From the NCBI GenBank assembly GCA_947375135.1, contig CANCER010000002.1, positions 124,001 to 188,000 on the forward strand: 64,000 nt of DNA. The letters are read 5' to 3'. Position numbers and translations under genes: made by a program. The DNA comes from Comamonadaceae bacterium. Its GTDB lineage: Bacteria > Pseudomonadota > Gammaproteobacteria > Burkholderiales > Burkholderiaceae_C. The notes below the pieces were generated by a model. It was not told the DNA's origin, searched no databases, and saw nothing but the letters and a program-made list of their open reading frames with translations. Below are positions 25,589-34,603 of the stretch, piece by piece (positions within the stretch are counted from its first letter, which is position 1; every line of letters starts with the position of its first letter).

Positions 25589-27016
25589 ATGACTGAAACC
25601 ACCACCTCCGCGCCCATCACCCCCCCGACAGGCGCCAATGACTTCGCCCACCTGGCTTTGTCGCCCGCCATGCTGGCCAATTTGCAACAGCTGGGCTATA
25701 CCTCCATGACCCCCATCCAGGCGGCCAGCCTGCCCCTGGCCCTGGAAGGCAAAGACCTGATTGCCCAGGCCCAGACCGGCAGCGGCAAGACGGCCGCCTT
25801 CGCCCTGCCCCTGCTCTCCAAGCTGAACCCGCGCTGGTTTGCCGTGCAGGCCCTGGTGCTGTGCCCCACGCGTGAGCTGGCCGACCAGGTCACCACCGAG
25901 ATCCGCCGCATTGCGCGCGCCGAGGAAAACATCAAGGTCGTGACGCTCTGCGGCGGCATTGCGCTGCGCGGCCAGCGCGCCTCGCTGGAGCATGGCGCGC
26001 ACATTGTGGTGGGCACGCCCGGGCGCATCATGGACCACCTGGAGCGCGGCTACCTGACGCTCGAAGGCCTGAACACCCTGGTGCTCGACGAAGCTGACCG
26101 CATGCTGGACATGGGCTTCTTCGACGACATCGCCAAGGTCATCCAACAAATGCCCAAAGAGCGCCAGACCCTGCTGTTCTCGGCCACCTATCCCGAGGGC
26201 ATCGAGAAGCTGTCCAACCAGTTCATGCGCGCGCCACATCGCATCACCGTGGCGGCACCCAAGGCCGATAGCAAAATCGAGCAGCGCTTCTACCAGGTGG
26301 AGCGCATGACGCGCCTCAAAACCGTGGCCCAGTTGCTGAACCACTTCCGCCCGGTCAGCACCCTGGCCTTTTGCAACACCAAGCAGCAGTGCAAGGACCT
26401 GGTCACGCTGCTGCAGGAGCAGGGCTTTGCCGCCCTGGCCTTGTACGGCGAACTGGAGCAGCGCGAGCGCGACCAGGTGCTGGCGCAGTTTGCCAACCGC
26501 AGTTGCTCGGTGCTGGTGGCCACCGACGTGGCCTCGCGCGGGCTGGACATCAAGGAATTGGAAGCCGTCATCAACGTGGATATCACGCCCGACCCCGAGG
26601 TGCATGTGCACCGCGTGGGCCGCACCGGCCGCGCCGGTGAGTCCGGCCTGGCGCTCAGCCTGGCGACCATGAACGAGATGGGTTCTGTGGGCAAGATCGA
26701 GCAATACCAGAACAGCCCATCGGTCTGGTTCAAGGTGGAAGATCTGGTGCCGTCGAGCAAGGAGCCGCTGCTGCCGCCCATGGCCTGCCTGCAGATTCTG
26801 GGCGGACGCAAGGAAAAGATCCGCCCCGGCGACGTGCTGGGCGCACTCACCAGCGACGAGGGCGGCCCGGCCTACACGCGCGAGCAGATCGGCAAGATCC
26901 AGGTCACCGAGTTCTGCACCTTTGTCGCCGTCTCGCGCGAACTCGCCCAAGCGGCCTGCGCCAAGCTCAACGCCGGCAGCGTCAAGGGCAAGAGCGTGCG
27001 CGTGCGCATCCTGTAA
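25589..27016 (+). CDS. dbpA: ATP-dependent RNA helicase DbpA
   Basis: A 475-residue DEAD-box helicase. The Q-motif region is MTPIQAASLPLAL, motif I AQTGSGKTAAF and motif II VLDEADRML. Motif III is FSAT and motif VI is HRVGRTGRAG. The C-terminal ~75 residues (GGRKEKIRPGDVLGALTSDEGG..VRVRIL) form the DbpA RNA-recognition domain that binds hairpin 92 of 23S rRNA. This separates it from RhlE/SrmB. It assists late assembly of the large ribosomal subunit. The gene diverges from the DTW-protein gene with about 170 bp between. Confidence 0.96.
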   Translation: MTETTTSAPITPPTGANDFAHLALSPAMLANLQQLGYTSMTPIQAASLPLALEGKDLIAQAQTGSGKTAAFALPLLSKLNPRWFAVQALVLCPTRELADQVTTEIRRIARAEENIKVVTLCGGIALRGQRASLEHGAHIVVGTPGRIMDHLERGYLTLEGLNTLVLDEADRMLDMGFFDDIAKVIQQMPKERQTLLFSATYPEGIEKLSNQFMRAPHRITVAAPKADSKIEQRFYQVERMTRLKTVAQLLNHFRPVSTLAFCNTKQQCKDLVTLLQEQGFAALALYGELEQRERDQVLAQFANRSCSVLVATDVASRGLDIKELEAVINVDITPDPEVHVHRVGRTGRAGESGLALSLATMNEMGSVGKIEQYQNSPSVWFKVEDLVPSSKEPLLPPMACLQILGGRKEKIRPGDVLGALTSDEGGPAYTREQIGKIQVTEFCTFVAVSRELAQAACAKLNAGSVKGKSVRVRIL

Positions 27017-27167
27017 CGTGGGGGACAACAGCGTGCAGGGCAACTGTCGGCACGCTTTGTCTGTGCTGACCGGCTCTGGTCACAGGCGCTGCGGCGGCCG
27101 CACAAGCAATGAATCTGCGGCGCCGTTAGACTGCGGGACCACCCATCCCGGGTGATGGAAAAAACCT

Positions 27168-28031
27168 ATGCGCCCGCTGTACCGCACCTTCTTTGCCCAG
27201 GCCGAGTTCGACGCCCAATACAACCCGTCCATCGCCCTGCCCGACCCGACCGCACCCGGAAAGCACTTTGTCGCCACTGCCGGGCGCGCCCGGGCCGAGT
27301 TGCCCTGCACACTGGATGTGCCCTACGGCCCCACGCGGGAGGAGACGCTGGACATCTTTCCGGCAGCCCAACCCAACGCGCCGGTGTTCGTGTTTATCCA
27401 CGGCGGCTACTGGCGCGCCCTTTCCAGCAAAGAATTCAGCGGCGTGGCGCTGGGTCTGCACGCGCAAGGCATCACCACCGTGGTGATCAACTACGCCCTG
27501 TGCCCGCGCGTGACGATTGACGAGATCGTGCGCCAAACCCGCGCCGCCCTGGCCTGGACGCTGCGCAATATCCAAAGCTACGGCGGCGACCCGGCGCGGG
27601 TGGCGATTGGCGGCCACTCCGCCGGTGGCCATCTGACGGCCATGGCCTTGCAGACCGACTGGGCAGAAGACTACGGTCTGCCGCAAGACCCGTTTGTGGC
27701 CGCCATTCCCTTCAGCGGCCTGTTTGATATCGAGCCCCTGCGCTACAGCTATCTGCAGCCGCAAATCCAACTCGATGAGGGCATCATCCGCCGCAACTCA
27801 CCGGCCTTCTCGGTGCGGCCCTGCAAGACACCGCTCTGGATTACCTGGGGTGGTGCCGAGACGTCCGAGTTCGCGCGCCAGGCAGAGATGTACCACCAGG
27901 CGTGGCAGGCCGCAGGCAACGCGTCCGAACTGCGCGCCATGCCGGGGGCCAACCACTTCACCGTGATTGCCGGACTTGAAGATGGCGACAGTGGTGTGTG
28001 CCGCTGGCTGGCAGAGAAGCTCAAGGCATGA
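27168..28031 (+). CDS. Alpha/beta hydrolase, kynurenine-formamidase-like
   Basis: A 287-residue cytosolic hydrolase. The oxyanion-hole motif is FIHGGYWRALSSKEF near 78-92 and the nucleophile elbow is GGHSAGGH near 147-154. The catalytic acid is probably in a WGGAETSEF segment and the His is in GANHFTVI near 265. The HGGYW and GHSAGG pattern is shared with arylformamidases (KynB-like) and small ester hydrolases. No other tryptophan-catabolism gene is adjacent, so the substrate is open. Its stop overlaps the next start (ATGA), implying translational coupling to a secreted protein. Confidence 0.8.
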   Translation: MRPLYRTFFAQAEFDAQYNPSIALPDPTAPGKHFVATAGRARAELPCTLDVPYGPTREETLDIFPAAQPNAPVFVFIHGGYWRALSSKEFSGVALGLHAQGITTVVINYALCPRVTIDEIVRQTRAALAWTLRNIQSYGGDPARVAIGGHSAGGHLTAMALQTDWAEDYGLPQDPFVAAIPFSGLFDIEPLRYSYLQPQIQLDEGIIRRNSPAFSVRPCKTPLWITWGGAETSEFARQAEMYHQAWQAAGNASELRAMPGANHFTVIAGLEDGDSGVCRWLAEKLKA

Positions 28032-28723
28032 GCAGCCCTGTGCAGTTTGTCTGCCGGCGCGGGTATGTGTTTGCAGGCCTGGTGGCGTGCCTCACACTGC
28101 TTTGTGCAAGCGCTTGGTCCGCGAACACCCGCACCGAAGGGGACGGTCAAGCCTGTTGTGGCCCCATCAGCCCTGCGGCCCAAGACTTGGCGCGTTTTCT
28201 GGATGACTCCGGCGTGGACCATCTGTGGCTGGCGCACCAGCATGTGAACTGGGAAAGCGGTGAGCCGGACCGCCCGCCGGACTATGCCGGCTCTGGACGG
28301 GCCACGCATTGCAGCGCCTACGCTGCAGCCATGGGCAAGCGCCTGGGCATCTACATGCTGCGCCCACCGGCGCACTCCGCCGCCCTGCTGGCCAGCGCGC
28401 AAACCCTGTGGTTCTCCAGCGCGGAAGGCACGCGCCGGGGATGGGAAGAACTTGCCGGTGCGCAAGCCGCGCAAAGCCGCGCCAATGCAGGCGCTCTGGT
28501 GGTCATTTCCTATGCCAGCCCCAATCCGAGCAGGCCGGGACATATTGCAATCGTGCGCCCATCGCTGAAAACGAAGCAGCAACTGCAAGACGAAGGCCCG
28601 CAAATCGCCCAAGCTGGTGCCCTCAACAGCACGAACGACACCGCGCTGCGTGGCTTTGCACGCCACCCCGGAGCCTGGCCGGATGGCGTGCGGTATTTCG
28701 GGCATGTTGTGCCCGGGCGCTGA
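28028..28723 (+). CDS. Exported protein with putative papain-like (NlpC/P60 or CHAP-like) Cys/His motifs
   Basis: A 231-residue protein I do not recognise as a named family. It starts at 28028, overlapping the hydrolase stop. A Sec signal (VFAGLVACLTLLCASAWSA) ends near residue 32. Downstream a cysteine occurs in ATHCSAYAAAMGKRLGIYML, and a histidine in NPSRPGHIAIVRPS about 85 residues later. This order and spacing resemble the Cys and His of NlpC/P60 or CHAP amidases, where the Cys starts a helix and a PGH(I/V)AIV strand carries the His. A cell-wall or amide-cleaving role is therefore possible but unproven. Confidence 0.6.
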   Translation: MSSPVQFVCRRGYVFAGLVACLTLLCASAWSANTRTEGDGQACCGPISPAAQDLARFLDDSGVDHLWLAHQHVNWESGEPDRPPDYAGSGRATHCSAYAAAMGKRLGIYMLRPPAHSAALLASAQTLWFSSAEGTRRGWEELAGAQAAQSRANAGALVVISYASPNPSRPGHIAIVRPSLKTKQQLQDEGPQIAQAGALNSTNDTALRGFARHPGAWPDGVRYFGHVVPGR

Positions 28724-28752
28724 AGCGCCGCGAGGCCACGGCAAGCTGGCGG

Positions 28753-29487
28753 CTAAAGGCCAGTAGCCGCCAGTTCCGCCGATACCCCGCTCCAGGCGAA
28801 GTCAAAGACCTTGGACGCCTGCAGCGTTTCCTGCTGCGCCTGAAGCAACGCGTGGGAAACACCGGCCAGCACGCTGTCGATGACCGGCACCGCCACGACG
28901 GGCTGGAGTGCCGCTGCCATGCCGGCCAGACCGGCGCCGCCCAGAATCACCGTCTGCACACCCCAGCGGCTTGCTGCCTCGTTGCAGGCCCGCGCCAGCA
29001 GCACCTGCGCGGCCAGCGGATCGGCCGCCAGTTCGGCGCCGGTGGCGGTGACGGTGTGGATGCCGGCCAGTTGCGGGCCAAAGCCCAGGCTGTGGGCCAG
29101 TCGCTCCAGCATGGGCTTCCAGCGTTCGCCACCGGTGACAATGGCAAAGCGGCCTTGCGCTGCCGCCGCGATGAACGAGGCCTCGGCCAGGCCGGTCACC
29201 GGCAGTTGGCTGACCTGGCGCAGGGCCAGGAGGCCGGGGTCGCCAAAGCAGCCGATCAGCACACTGTCAAAGCGCTCCTGCCCCGGCGCAAGGGCTGCCG
29301 CCCAGGCGTCCAGCGTAGCGTGGCCGGCCACGGCGTAGCTGGCCTCACAGGAAATATAGGGCGCACCAAAGCGTGCAGTGCGGGTGTTGATGGACACCTG
29401 CGACCCGGCTGCCGCCTGTGCGTGCATTTGGATCAGCGCGCTGATGGCGGCGGAGGTGTTCGGGTTGATCAGCAGCAGGCGGCGCAT
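28753..29487 (-). CDS. Asp/Glu/hydantoin racemase-family protein, second cysteine absent
   Basis: A 244-residue protein that begins MRRLLLINPNTSAAIS, the hydantoin/allantoin racemase signature. The first catalytic cysteine is present as C80 in VLIGCFGDPG. The second motif, usually VILGCAGM, reads VILGGAGLAG, with G184 in place of cysteine. Two-base racemisation needs both cysteines, so this protein may be inactive as a racemase. It could instead use one base, as arylmalonate-decarboxylase-like members do. It is the last gene of the minus-strand ABC-transporter operon, 3 bp after the GntR gene. Confidence 0.8.
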   Translation of the reverse strand: MRRLLLINPNTSAAISALIQMHAQAAAGSQVSINTRTARFGAPYISCEASYAVAGHATLDAWAAALAPGQERFDSVLIGCFGDPGLLALRQVSQLPVTGLAEASFIAAAAQGRFAIVTGGERWKPMLERLAHSLGFGPQLAGIHTVTATGAELAADPLAAQVLLARACNEAASRWGVQTVILGGAGLAGMAAALQPVVAVPVIDSVLAGVSHALLQAQQETLQASKVFDFAWSGVSAELAATGL

Positions 29488-29490
29488 GGC

Positions 29491-30210
29491 TCAGGCGTCC
29501 ACAAGGTTCAAGGGTTCGGAACCGAACAGTTGCAGCAAGTCCGGCACCGCGTCATCGGCCCGGCTGAATTGCAGCTGCGACTCAAGCTGCGCCAAGTGCG
29601 CGTCCATCAGGCGCGCGGCTTCTCTGGCATCGCGCAGGCGGATGGCGTCCAGCAGGGCGCGGTGTTCCTGGCAGCCGCAGCGGCTGGCGTCGGACTGCGG
29701 CTGGACGTCGGCCCGGTAGGTCATCAGGATCAGCGAGGTGCGCGATATCAGCTTGCGCAGGATGCGACCCAGGGTTTGGTGCTGCGAGGCGTTGGCAATG
29801 TGCAAATGGAAATCGCCGGAGAGGCGGATGGCGCGGCGCATGTCACCCGCGTGGCGGGCCTCTTCTTCCTGGGCAATGCATTGCGACAGCACGGCAATGT
29901 CTTGGGCGCTGGCCTTGGCAATAAAGCAGGCAATCAGCGTGGGCTCGACCAGGCGGCGCACCTCAAACACTTCCCGCGCCTCGGCCTCGGTGGGCTGGGC
30001 CACGGTGGCGCCGCGGTTGGGCGTGAGGGTCACGATCTGCTCGTTGGCCAGGCGCACCAGCACCGGGCGTATGCGCGTGCGCGAGACGCCAAAGGCGGTG
30101 GCAAGGCGGTCCTCCACGAGCTTGGTGCCGGGCGGCAGGCGGTGGTCGAGAATGGTCTCGACCATGCGCTCGTAAATGTCGTTCTCGGTCAGCAGCACGG
30201 GTTCGCTCAT
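29491..30210 (-). CDS. GntR-family regulator, FadR/FCD subfamily
   Basis: A 239-residue regulator. The N-terminal winged helix (about 8-75) has LEDRLATAF-type GVSRTRIRPVLVRLANEQIVTLTPNRGATVA. The C-terminal all-helical FCD ligand domain shows VFEVRRLVEPTLIACF and HLHIANASQHQTLGRIL, with metal-binding histidines. It lies between the permease and racemase-like genes and overlaps the permease start by four bases. It most likely senses the transported compound or a product. TG(T/C)A-rich repeats in the 34.5-34.6 kb divergent gap are its probable operators. Confidence 0.88.
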   Translation of the reverse strand: MSEPVLLTENDIYERMVETILDHRLPPGTKLVEDRLATAFGVSRTRIRPVLVRLANEQIVTLTPNRGATVAQPTEAEAREVFEVRRLVEPTLIACFIAKASAQDIAVLSQCIAQEEEARHAGDMRRAIRLSGDFHLHIANASQHQTLGRILRKLISRTSLILMTYRADVQPQSDASRCGCQEHRALLDAIRLRDAREAARLMDAHLAQLESQLQFSRADDAVPDLLQLFGSEPLNLVDA

Positions 30211-31091
30211 GGCGCGTGCTGCGCTTTCTGGCGGCGGGCCAAGAGGCTGGACAGGCCGACTGCGAGGCCCATGACGACGAAGGACACCACCATGGTGACG
30301 GTACCCAGCGCGTAGATCGAGGGCGTAGTCACCGTGGTGGTGAGGCCCTGCAGTTCCAGCGGCAAGGTGTTGACGTCGCCAATGGCCTGCGAGGTGCGCG
30401 CAATCTCGTCCCAGCTGAGTGTGAAGCCGAACATGCCAATGCCAACCACGGACGGCGCAATCAGCGGCAGCACCACATGCCGGAAGCCCTGCCAGGGTGT
30501 GGCACCGAGGTCGCGCGCCGCTTCTTCATAGGCGGGGTTGAAACGGTTGAAGATGGCAAACATGATGAGCAAGCCAAAGGGCAGCGTCCAGGTCAGGTGG
30601 GCACCGAGTGCCGAGGTGTAGATCCCCAGGGCCGTGCCGTAGTTGTCCAGCGTGTCCTGCAGGCCCCAGGCCTCCAGCAACTTCTTGATGCCGCTGTCGA
30701 GCAGGCGGAACTCCAGGCCAATGCCCAGCGACACGATGATGGACGGCATGATCAGGCTGGCCACCACGATAAAGAACAGAAGGCTGCCGCCGCTGAGCTT
30801 CTTGCGAAAGGCCAGGCCGGCCAACACCGAGAACACCACGGTGAAGGCCATCACCGTCAGACCCAGGCCGAGCGAGCGCCACAGGGCCGAACCGATGTCC
30901 ACCGAGCCCAGGCCATCGGCCAACTTGTAAAACCAGTGCAACGACCAGCCGCGCATGGGGAATGTCAGCCCGCCTTCGGGGCCCTGAAAACTCAGCACCA
31001 CGATGACCAGCATGGGCCCGTAGAGGAACAGCACATAAGCGGCGAAGAAGATCGCCAGCAGCCAGAAACCGGGGGCTTTCTTTTGGGTCAT
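30207..31091 (-). CDS. ABC transporter permease, PotC type
   Basis: A 294-residue inner-membrane protein with six hydrophobic helices. The EAA loop EEAARDLGATPWQGFRHVVLPLIAPS lies near 195-220. The start MTQKKAPGFWLLAIFFAAYVLFLYGPML is typical of the second permease of spermidine/putrescine-type importers. It partners the PotB-type permease upstream and overlaps the GntR gene by four bases. The cargo is probably not a simple polyamine, given the hydrolase genes linked to the cluster. Confidence 0.88.
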   Translation of the reverse strand: MTQKKAPGFWLLAIFFAAYVLFLYGPMLVIVVLSFQGPEGGLTFPMRGWSLHWFYKLADGLGSVDIGSALWRSLGLGLTVMAFTVVFSVLAGLAFRKKLSGGSLLFFIVVASLIMPSIIVSLGIGLEFRLLDSGIKKLLEAWGLQDTLDNYGTALGIYTSALGAHLTWTLPFGLLIMFAIFNRFNPAYEEAARDLGATPWQGFRHVVLPLIAPSVVGIGMFGFTLSWDEIARTSQAIGDVNTLPLELQGLTTTVTTPSIYALGTVTMVVSFVVMGLAVGLSSLLARRQKAQHAP

Positions 31092-31092
31092 G

Positions 31093-31125
31093 GCAATGCC
31101 CGCCCGGCCGCCCGTAGGGCATTGC
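31093..31125. repeat. Intergenic inverted repeat between the two permease genes
   Basis: GCAATGCCC (31093-31101) and GGGCATTGC (31117-31125) are exact complements with a 15-base loop. CCCCCTCGGGGG follows just downstream. The pair sits in the 88-bp gap separating the permeases. Such GC-rich hairpins recur in Comamonadaceae intergenic regions and usually act on mRNA stability. No gene fits in the gap. Confidence 0.5.
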
Positions 31126-31179
31126 GCGCCCCCTCGGGGGGAAGCGAGTTACACGAAGTGATGAGCGTGGGGGTCATGT

Positions 31180-32100
31180 TCACAATTCTTTCCGGATGTC
31201 GACCATGCGGGTCAGCGCCCAGATGATCATCAGCACCACCGACAGCAGGATCACCGCATTGGCAGCCGCCAGCGGAAACTGCAGATACGAGGTCTGCACC
31301 TGGATGATCTTGCCGACCGAGGCAATCTGCTGCCCGCCCATCACGCCGATGGTGACGAAGTCGCCCATGACGATGGTGATGACGAAGATGGAGCCGATGA
31401 TGATACCGGTGCGGCACAGCGGCACGATCACATTCCACAGCGTCTGCCAGGCCGTGGCACCGCTGTCGGCAGCGGCTTCGAGCAGGCTGCGGTCTATGCG
31501 CATCATGGAGTTGAAGATGGGCACGATCATGAAGGTGGAAAACAAATGCACAAAGGCCAGCGTGACCGAGAAGCTGGAAAACAGCAGCCACTCCACCGGC
31601 TGGTCCACCGCACCCAGTCGCATCAACGCGTCATTGACCAGGCCGTTGCGGCCCAGCAGCGGCACCCAGGCAATCATGCGGATCACATTCGAGGTCCAGA
31701 ACGGAATCGTGCACAGCACGAACAGCACCACCTGCACGCCGCTGGAGCGCACATGGAAGGCGAGGAAATAGGAAACGGTAAAGCCCACCAGGAGCGTGAG
31801 CAACCAGACCATCACGCTGAACTTCAGCGTGGACAAATAGGTCTTGAGGGTGACGCACAGGTCGTCACCGGAGAGGCAGCCGTCAAACACGGCGATGTAA
31901 TTCTTGAACGTGAAGTCTGGCAGCATTTCGTACTGGTTGTAGTCCCAGAAGCTGACCATCAGCACCAGCGCCAAAGGGATCAAAAAGAACAGCGCAAACA
32001 CGGTCGTCAAAGGCAGCGCCTGCCACCAGGCCGCAAGGCTGCGGCCTGGTGCGCGGGCAGACACCGGGTGTGCGTTGGGTACGGGAGAACTCATATGCAA
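31180..32100 (-). CDS. ABC transporter permease, PotB type
   Basis: A 306-residue membrane protein with about six helices. The EAA-loop region is LEAAADSGATAWQTLWNVIVPLC near 205-227. A long periplasmic segment follows helix 1 (SFWDYNQYEMLPDFTFKNYIAVFDG), as in PotB-like permeases. M3 (32094) is an equally possible start. It is preceded 25 bp upstream by the binding-protein gene, so the operon order is ATPase, binding protein, PotB, PotC, GntR, racemase-like. Confidence 0.88.
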   Translation of the reverse strand: MHMSSPVPNAHPVSARAPGRSLAAWWQALPLTTVFALFFLIPLALVLMVSFWDYNQYEMLPDFTFKNYIAVFDGCLSGDDLCVTLKTYLSTLKFSVMVWLLTLLVGFTVSYFLAFHVRSSGVQVVLFVLCTIPFWTSNVIRMIAWVPLLGRNGLVNDALMRLGAVDQPVEWLLFSSFSVTLAFVHLFSTFMIVPIFNSMMRIDRSLLEAAADSGATAWQTLWNVIVPLCRTGIIIGSIFVITIVMGDFVTIGVMGGQQIASVGKIIQVQTSYLQFPLAAANAVILLSVVLMIIWALTRMVDIRKEL

Positions 32101-32125
32101 ATCACTTCGGTGCCTTGTTCAACAT

Positions 32126-33406
32126 TTACGCTGCGACGAACTCATTCCACTTCTGGACCATGTAGGCGTTCTCGTCCATCACGGCATTCCAGCAGGCGAT
32201 GCCGCCCATGCGCGCTTCGTAGCTGCCGCCGTCGCGCACTTCGCCCTTCTTGGCCAGCAGGTCGCCATGCGGGCTCTTGATGTCTTGCGCTGCGGGTTTG
32301 CCTTCCATCCAGTAGGCCCATTCGTAGGCTTCCATCTTGGACTTGGCGGTATCCAGCACGGCGCTGTAGTAACCCTGGCGGTTCAGGTAGGCACCGGCCC
32401 AGCCGTCGAGGAACCAGTTGATGAACTCATAGGCACCGTCCAGCTTTTTGCCGGACAGCGTAGCGGGCAGGCCGAAGCCGGAAGCCCAGGCGCGATAGCC
32501 TTCTTTGAGCGGCTGGAAGGTGCAGGCAATACCCTTGGTGCGCACGGCCGTCACGGCGGGAGACCACATGGACTGGATCACCACTTCGCCGGAGGCCATC
32601 AGGTTGACGGACTCGTTGAAGTCTTTCCACAGGCTGCGGAACTGGCCTTGTTTTTTGGCTTCAATCAGGGTCTTGATGGTCAGGTCAATTTCCTTCTTGG
32701 TCATGTTGCCCTTGTCGGGGTACTTGTAGATGCCCATGGCTTCCACGACCATGGCAGCGTCCATGATGCCAATGGAAGGGATGTTCAGGATGGCGGCCTT
32801 GCCCTTGAATTCGGGGTTCAGCAACTCGGCCCAGGACGTGATGGGGCGCTTGATCAGGTCGGGGCGGATGCCCAGGGTGTCGGCGTTGTAGACGGTGGGG
32901 ATCAGCGACATGAACTGCGTCGGCGTGGCGGAGAACTTCTTGCTGCGCTCGCCTTCCAGGTAGATCACCTTCTTGGGAGCTGTTCCCTGGTCGCCAACCT
33001 TCTTGCCGGCCACGGTGCCGGTGGTGAACAGGCTGGTGATCTTGTCGGCGTTCTTGATGCGCTTGGTGTCAATGCCCTTGAGGTTGCCGGTGGGCACAAT
33101 GTTCTTGAGCGAGAAGTACTCGGAGTCGATCAGGTCGAAGCTGTTGGGCGCGGTGACGGCGCGCTTGGTGACGTCGTCGGTGGTGACTGCCACGTACTGG
33201 ATTTCAATGCCGGTGTCGGCCTTGAACTTGTCGGCGATTTCCTTGTCCTGGTTCACTGCCGTGCCCAGGTAGCGCAGCACGATTTTTTCCTGTGCGTGGA
33301 CAGCCGGGAACATGCCGGCGGCCAGAATGCCGGCCGTGCCCTTGAGCACGGTGCGGCGTTGCAGGGCGAGGGCGTCAAGGGAAGCGTCTTTGATGATGTC
33401 TGACAT
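32126..33406 (-). CDS. ABC transporter substrate-binding protein (PotD-like), Tat-type signal
   Basis: A 426-residue periplasmic binding protein. Residues 17-23 are RRTVLKG, followed by a moderate hydrophobic stretch and AVHAQ, a twin-arginine export signal rather than Sec. The mature part (IVLRYLGTAVNQDKEIADKF onward) is a type II binding fold of the spermidine/putrescine class, with SPAVTAVRTKGI and WASGFGLPATL near 300. Tat export suggests cytoplasmic folding. The ligand is unknown. Confidence 0.88.
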   Translation of the reverse strand: MSDIIKDASLDALALQRRTVLKGTAGILAAGMFPAVHAQEKIVLRYLGTAVNQDKEIADKFKADTGIEIQYVAVTTDDVTKRAVTAPNSFDLIDSEYFSLKNIVPTGNLKGIDTKRIKNADKITSLFTTGTVAGKKVGDQGTAPKKVIYLEGERSKKFSATPTQFMSLIPTVYNADTLGIRPDLIKRPITSWAELLNPEFKGKAAILNIPSIGIMDAAMVVEAMGIYKYPDKGNMTKKEIDLTIKTLIEAKKQGQFRSLWKDFNESVNLMASGEVVIQSMWSPAVTAVRTKGIACTFQPLKEGYRAWASGFGLPATLSGKKLDGAYEFINWFLDGWAGAYLNRQGYYSAVLDTAKSKMEAYEWAYWMEGKPAAQDIKSPHGDLLAKKGEVRDGGSYEARMGGIACWNAVMDENAYMVQKWNEFVAA

Positions 33407-33479
33407 GGGAGGAGACTCCTTTGGGGTGGTGAAACTTCTTGCGAAGGGTGGGGAACGGGATGGGGAACTCGGGTGCTAA

Positions 33480-34517
33480 TCAGGCCTGCAGGGCGTGCGC
33501 GGATGCGGGCGTCCAGGCCAGTTGCACCGCATCGCCCACGGCAAAGGGCGTGGCGGCAAACTGTTGCTCGGACAGCATCACCGAGTACTCGGCGCTGCTG
33601 ACCACGGCGTGCTTGGCGGCAGGGTTTTGCAGCCCCAGCAGCACATAGGTGCCTTGGTATTCGACATCGGTCACGATGGCCGCAATGCTGGGCAGGCCGG
33701 CAATCTCAGGCGCGTCGGCGCGGGCAATGCGGGTCTGGTCGGTGCGCACACCGATCTTGCCGGCGGGCGTTTCAATCACGTTGTGGCCACCCATGAAGCG
33801 CGCCACAAATTCGTTCAGCGGCTTGTTGTAAACATCGTGCGGCGAGCCGCTTTGTTCAATGATGCCGTGGTTCATCACCACCATGGTGTCGGCCAGGGCC
33901 ATGGCCTCCTCCTGCGAGTGCGTCACATGGATAAAGGTCAGGCCCAGCTCCTTCTGCCAGCGGCGCAACTCGGCGCGCATTTGTATGCGCAGAAAAGGGT
34001 CGAGGGCCGACAAGGGCTCGTCCAGCAGCAAGGCCTTGGGTTGCGTGATCAGCGCACGGGCCAGGGCCACGCGCTGCTGCTGGCCTCCCGACAACTCGCC
34101 GGGCTTGCGGGCGGCCAGATGGCCCATGGCCACGCGCTCCAGCAGGTCCTGCGCTTGTTTCTGGCGCTCGCTCTTGCCCACACCTTTCATCTTCAAGCTG
34201 AAGGCCACGTTGTCCAGCGCGCTCAGGTGGGGAAAGAGCGCAAAGCTCTGGAACATCATGGCGGTGCCACGCTCGGCGGCAGGCAGGTCGGTGATGTTGC
34301 GGTTTTCCAGCAGCACGTCGCCGCTGGTCACCGATTCGTGGCCGGCGATCATGCGCAGCGTGGTGCTTTTGCCGCAGCCCGAGGGCCCGAGCAGGCAGCA
34401 GTAACTGCCGCTGGCAATGCGCAGGTTGATGTTGTCCACTGCCGGCTTGCCCGCGCCGTAGCGCTTGGTCAAACCAACAACTTCAATGGCACTGGTGGGG
34501 GTGGCGTCGGCATTCAT
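33480..34517 (-). CDS. ABC transporter ATP-binding protein, PotA type
   Basis: A 345-residue ATPase from the ATG at 34517 (MNADATPTSAIEVVGLTKRYG). Another ATG at 34529 is possible, and earlier in-frame codons fall in the regulatory gap. It has Walker A GPSGCGKSTT, Q-loop MMFQSFALFPHLSALDNV, signature LSGGQQQRVALARAL and Walker B ALLLDEPLSALDP. A C-terminal TOBE-like domain (FAATPFAVGDAVQLAWTP) follows. First gene of the minus-strand importer operon, divergent from the SnoaL-like gene. Confidence 0.9.
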   Translation of the reverse strand: MNADATPTSAIEVVGLTKRYGAGKPAVDNINLRIASGSYCCLLGPSGCGKSTTLRMIAGHESVTSGDVLLENRNITDLPAAERGTAMMFQSFALFPHLSALDNVAFSLKMKGVGKSERQKQAQDLLERVAMGHLAARKPGELSGGQQQRVALARALITQPKALLLDEPLSALDPFLRIQMRAELRRWQKELGLTFIHVTHSQEEAMALADTMVVMNHGIIEQSGSPHDVYNKPLNEFVARFMGGHNVIETPAGKIGVRTDQTRIARADAPEIAGLPSIAAIVTDVEYQGTYVLLGLQNPAAKHAVVSSAEYSVMLSEQQFAATPFAVGDAVQLAWTPASAHALQA

Positions 34518-34550
34518 ATGCCAGTGCATTACGCAAACGCCGTGCCAACA

Positions 34551-34603
34551 TTTTGTACGCAATCCGCGCACCGACTGTATGCAAAATGCACTGACTTTGT
34601 GCA
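34551..34603. promoter_or_regulatory. Candidate GntR operators in divergent gap
   Basis: TTTTGTACGCAA (34551-34562) and TGTATGCAAAA (34576-34586) form an imperfect inverted pair (TTTTG(T/C)A...). TGCAC-N7-GTGCA follows at 34587-34603. A related GTGCAAAACGGTGCATACC lies near 34632. The cluster sits between the importer operon and the divergent hydrolase operon, the place expected for a regulator controlling both. Assignment to the GntR protein at 29491 is an inference. Confidence 0.5.

Noticed and set aside
25418..27043. Upstream part of a 747-codon minus-strand open frame continuing from the DTW gene
   Set aside because: It is antisense to dbpA, whose motifs are complete. The frame is an effect of high GC third positions; only the last 205 codons have family motifs.
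28309..30315. 668-codon plus-strand open frame
   Set aside because: Crosses the secreted-protein, racemase and GntR genes in another frame or strand; no coherent domain.
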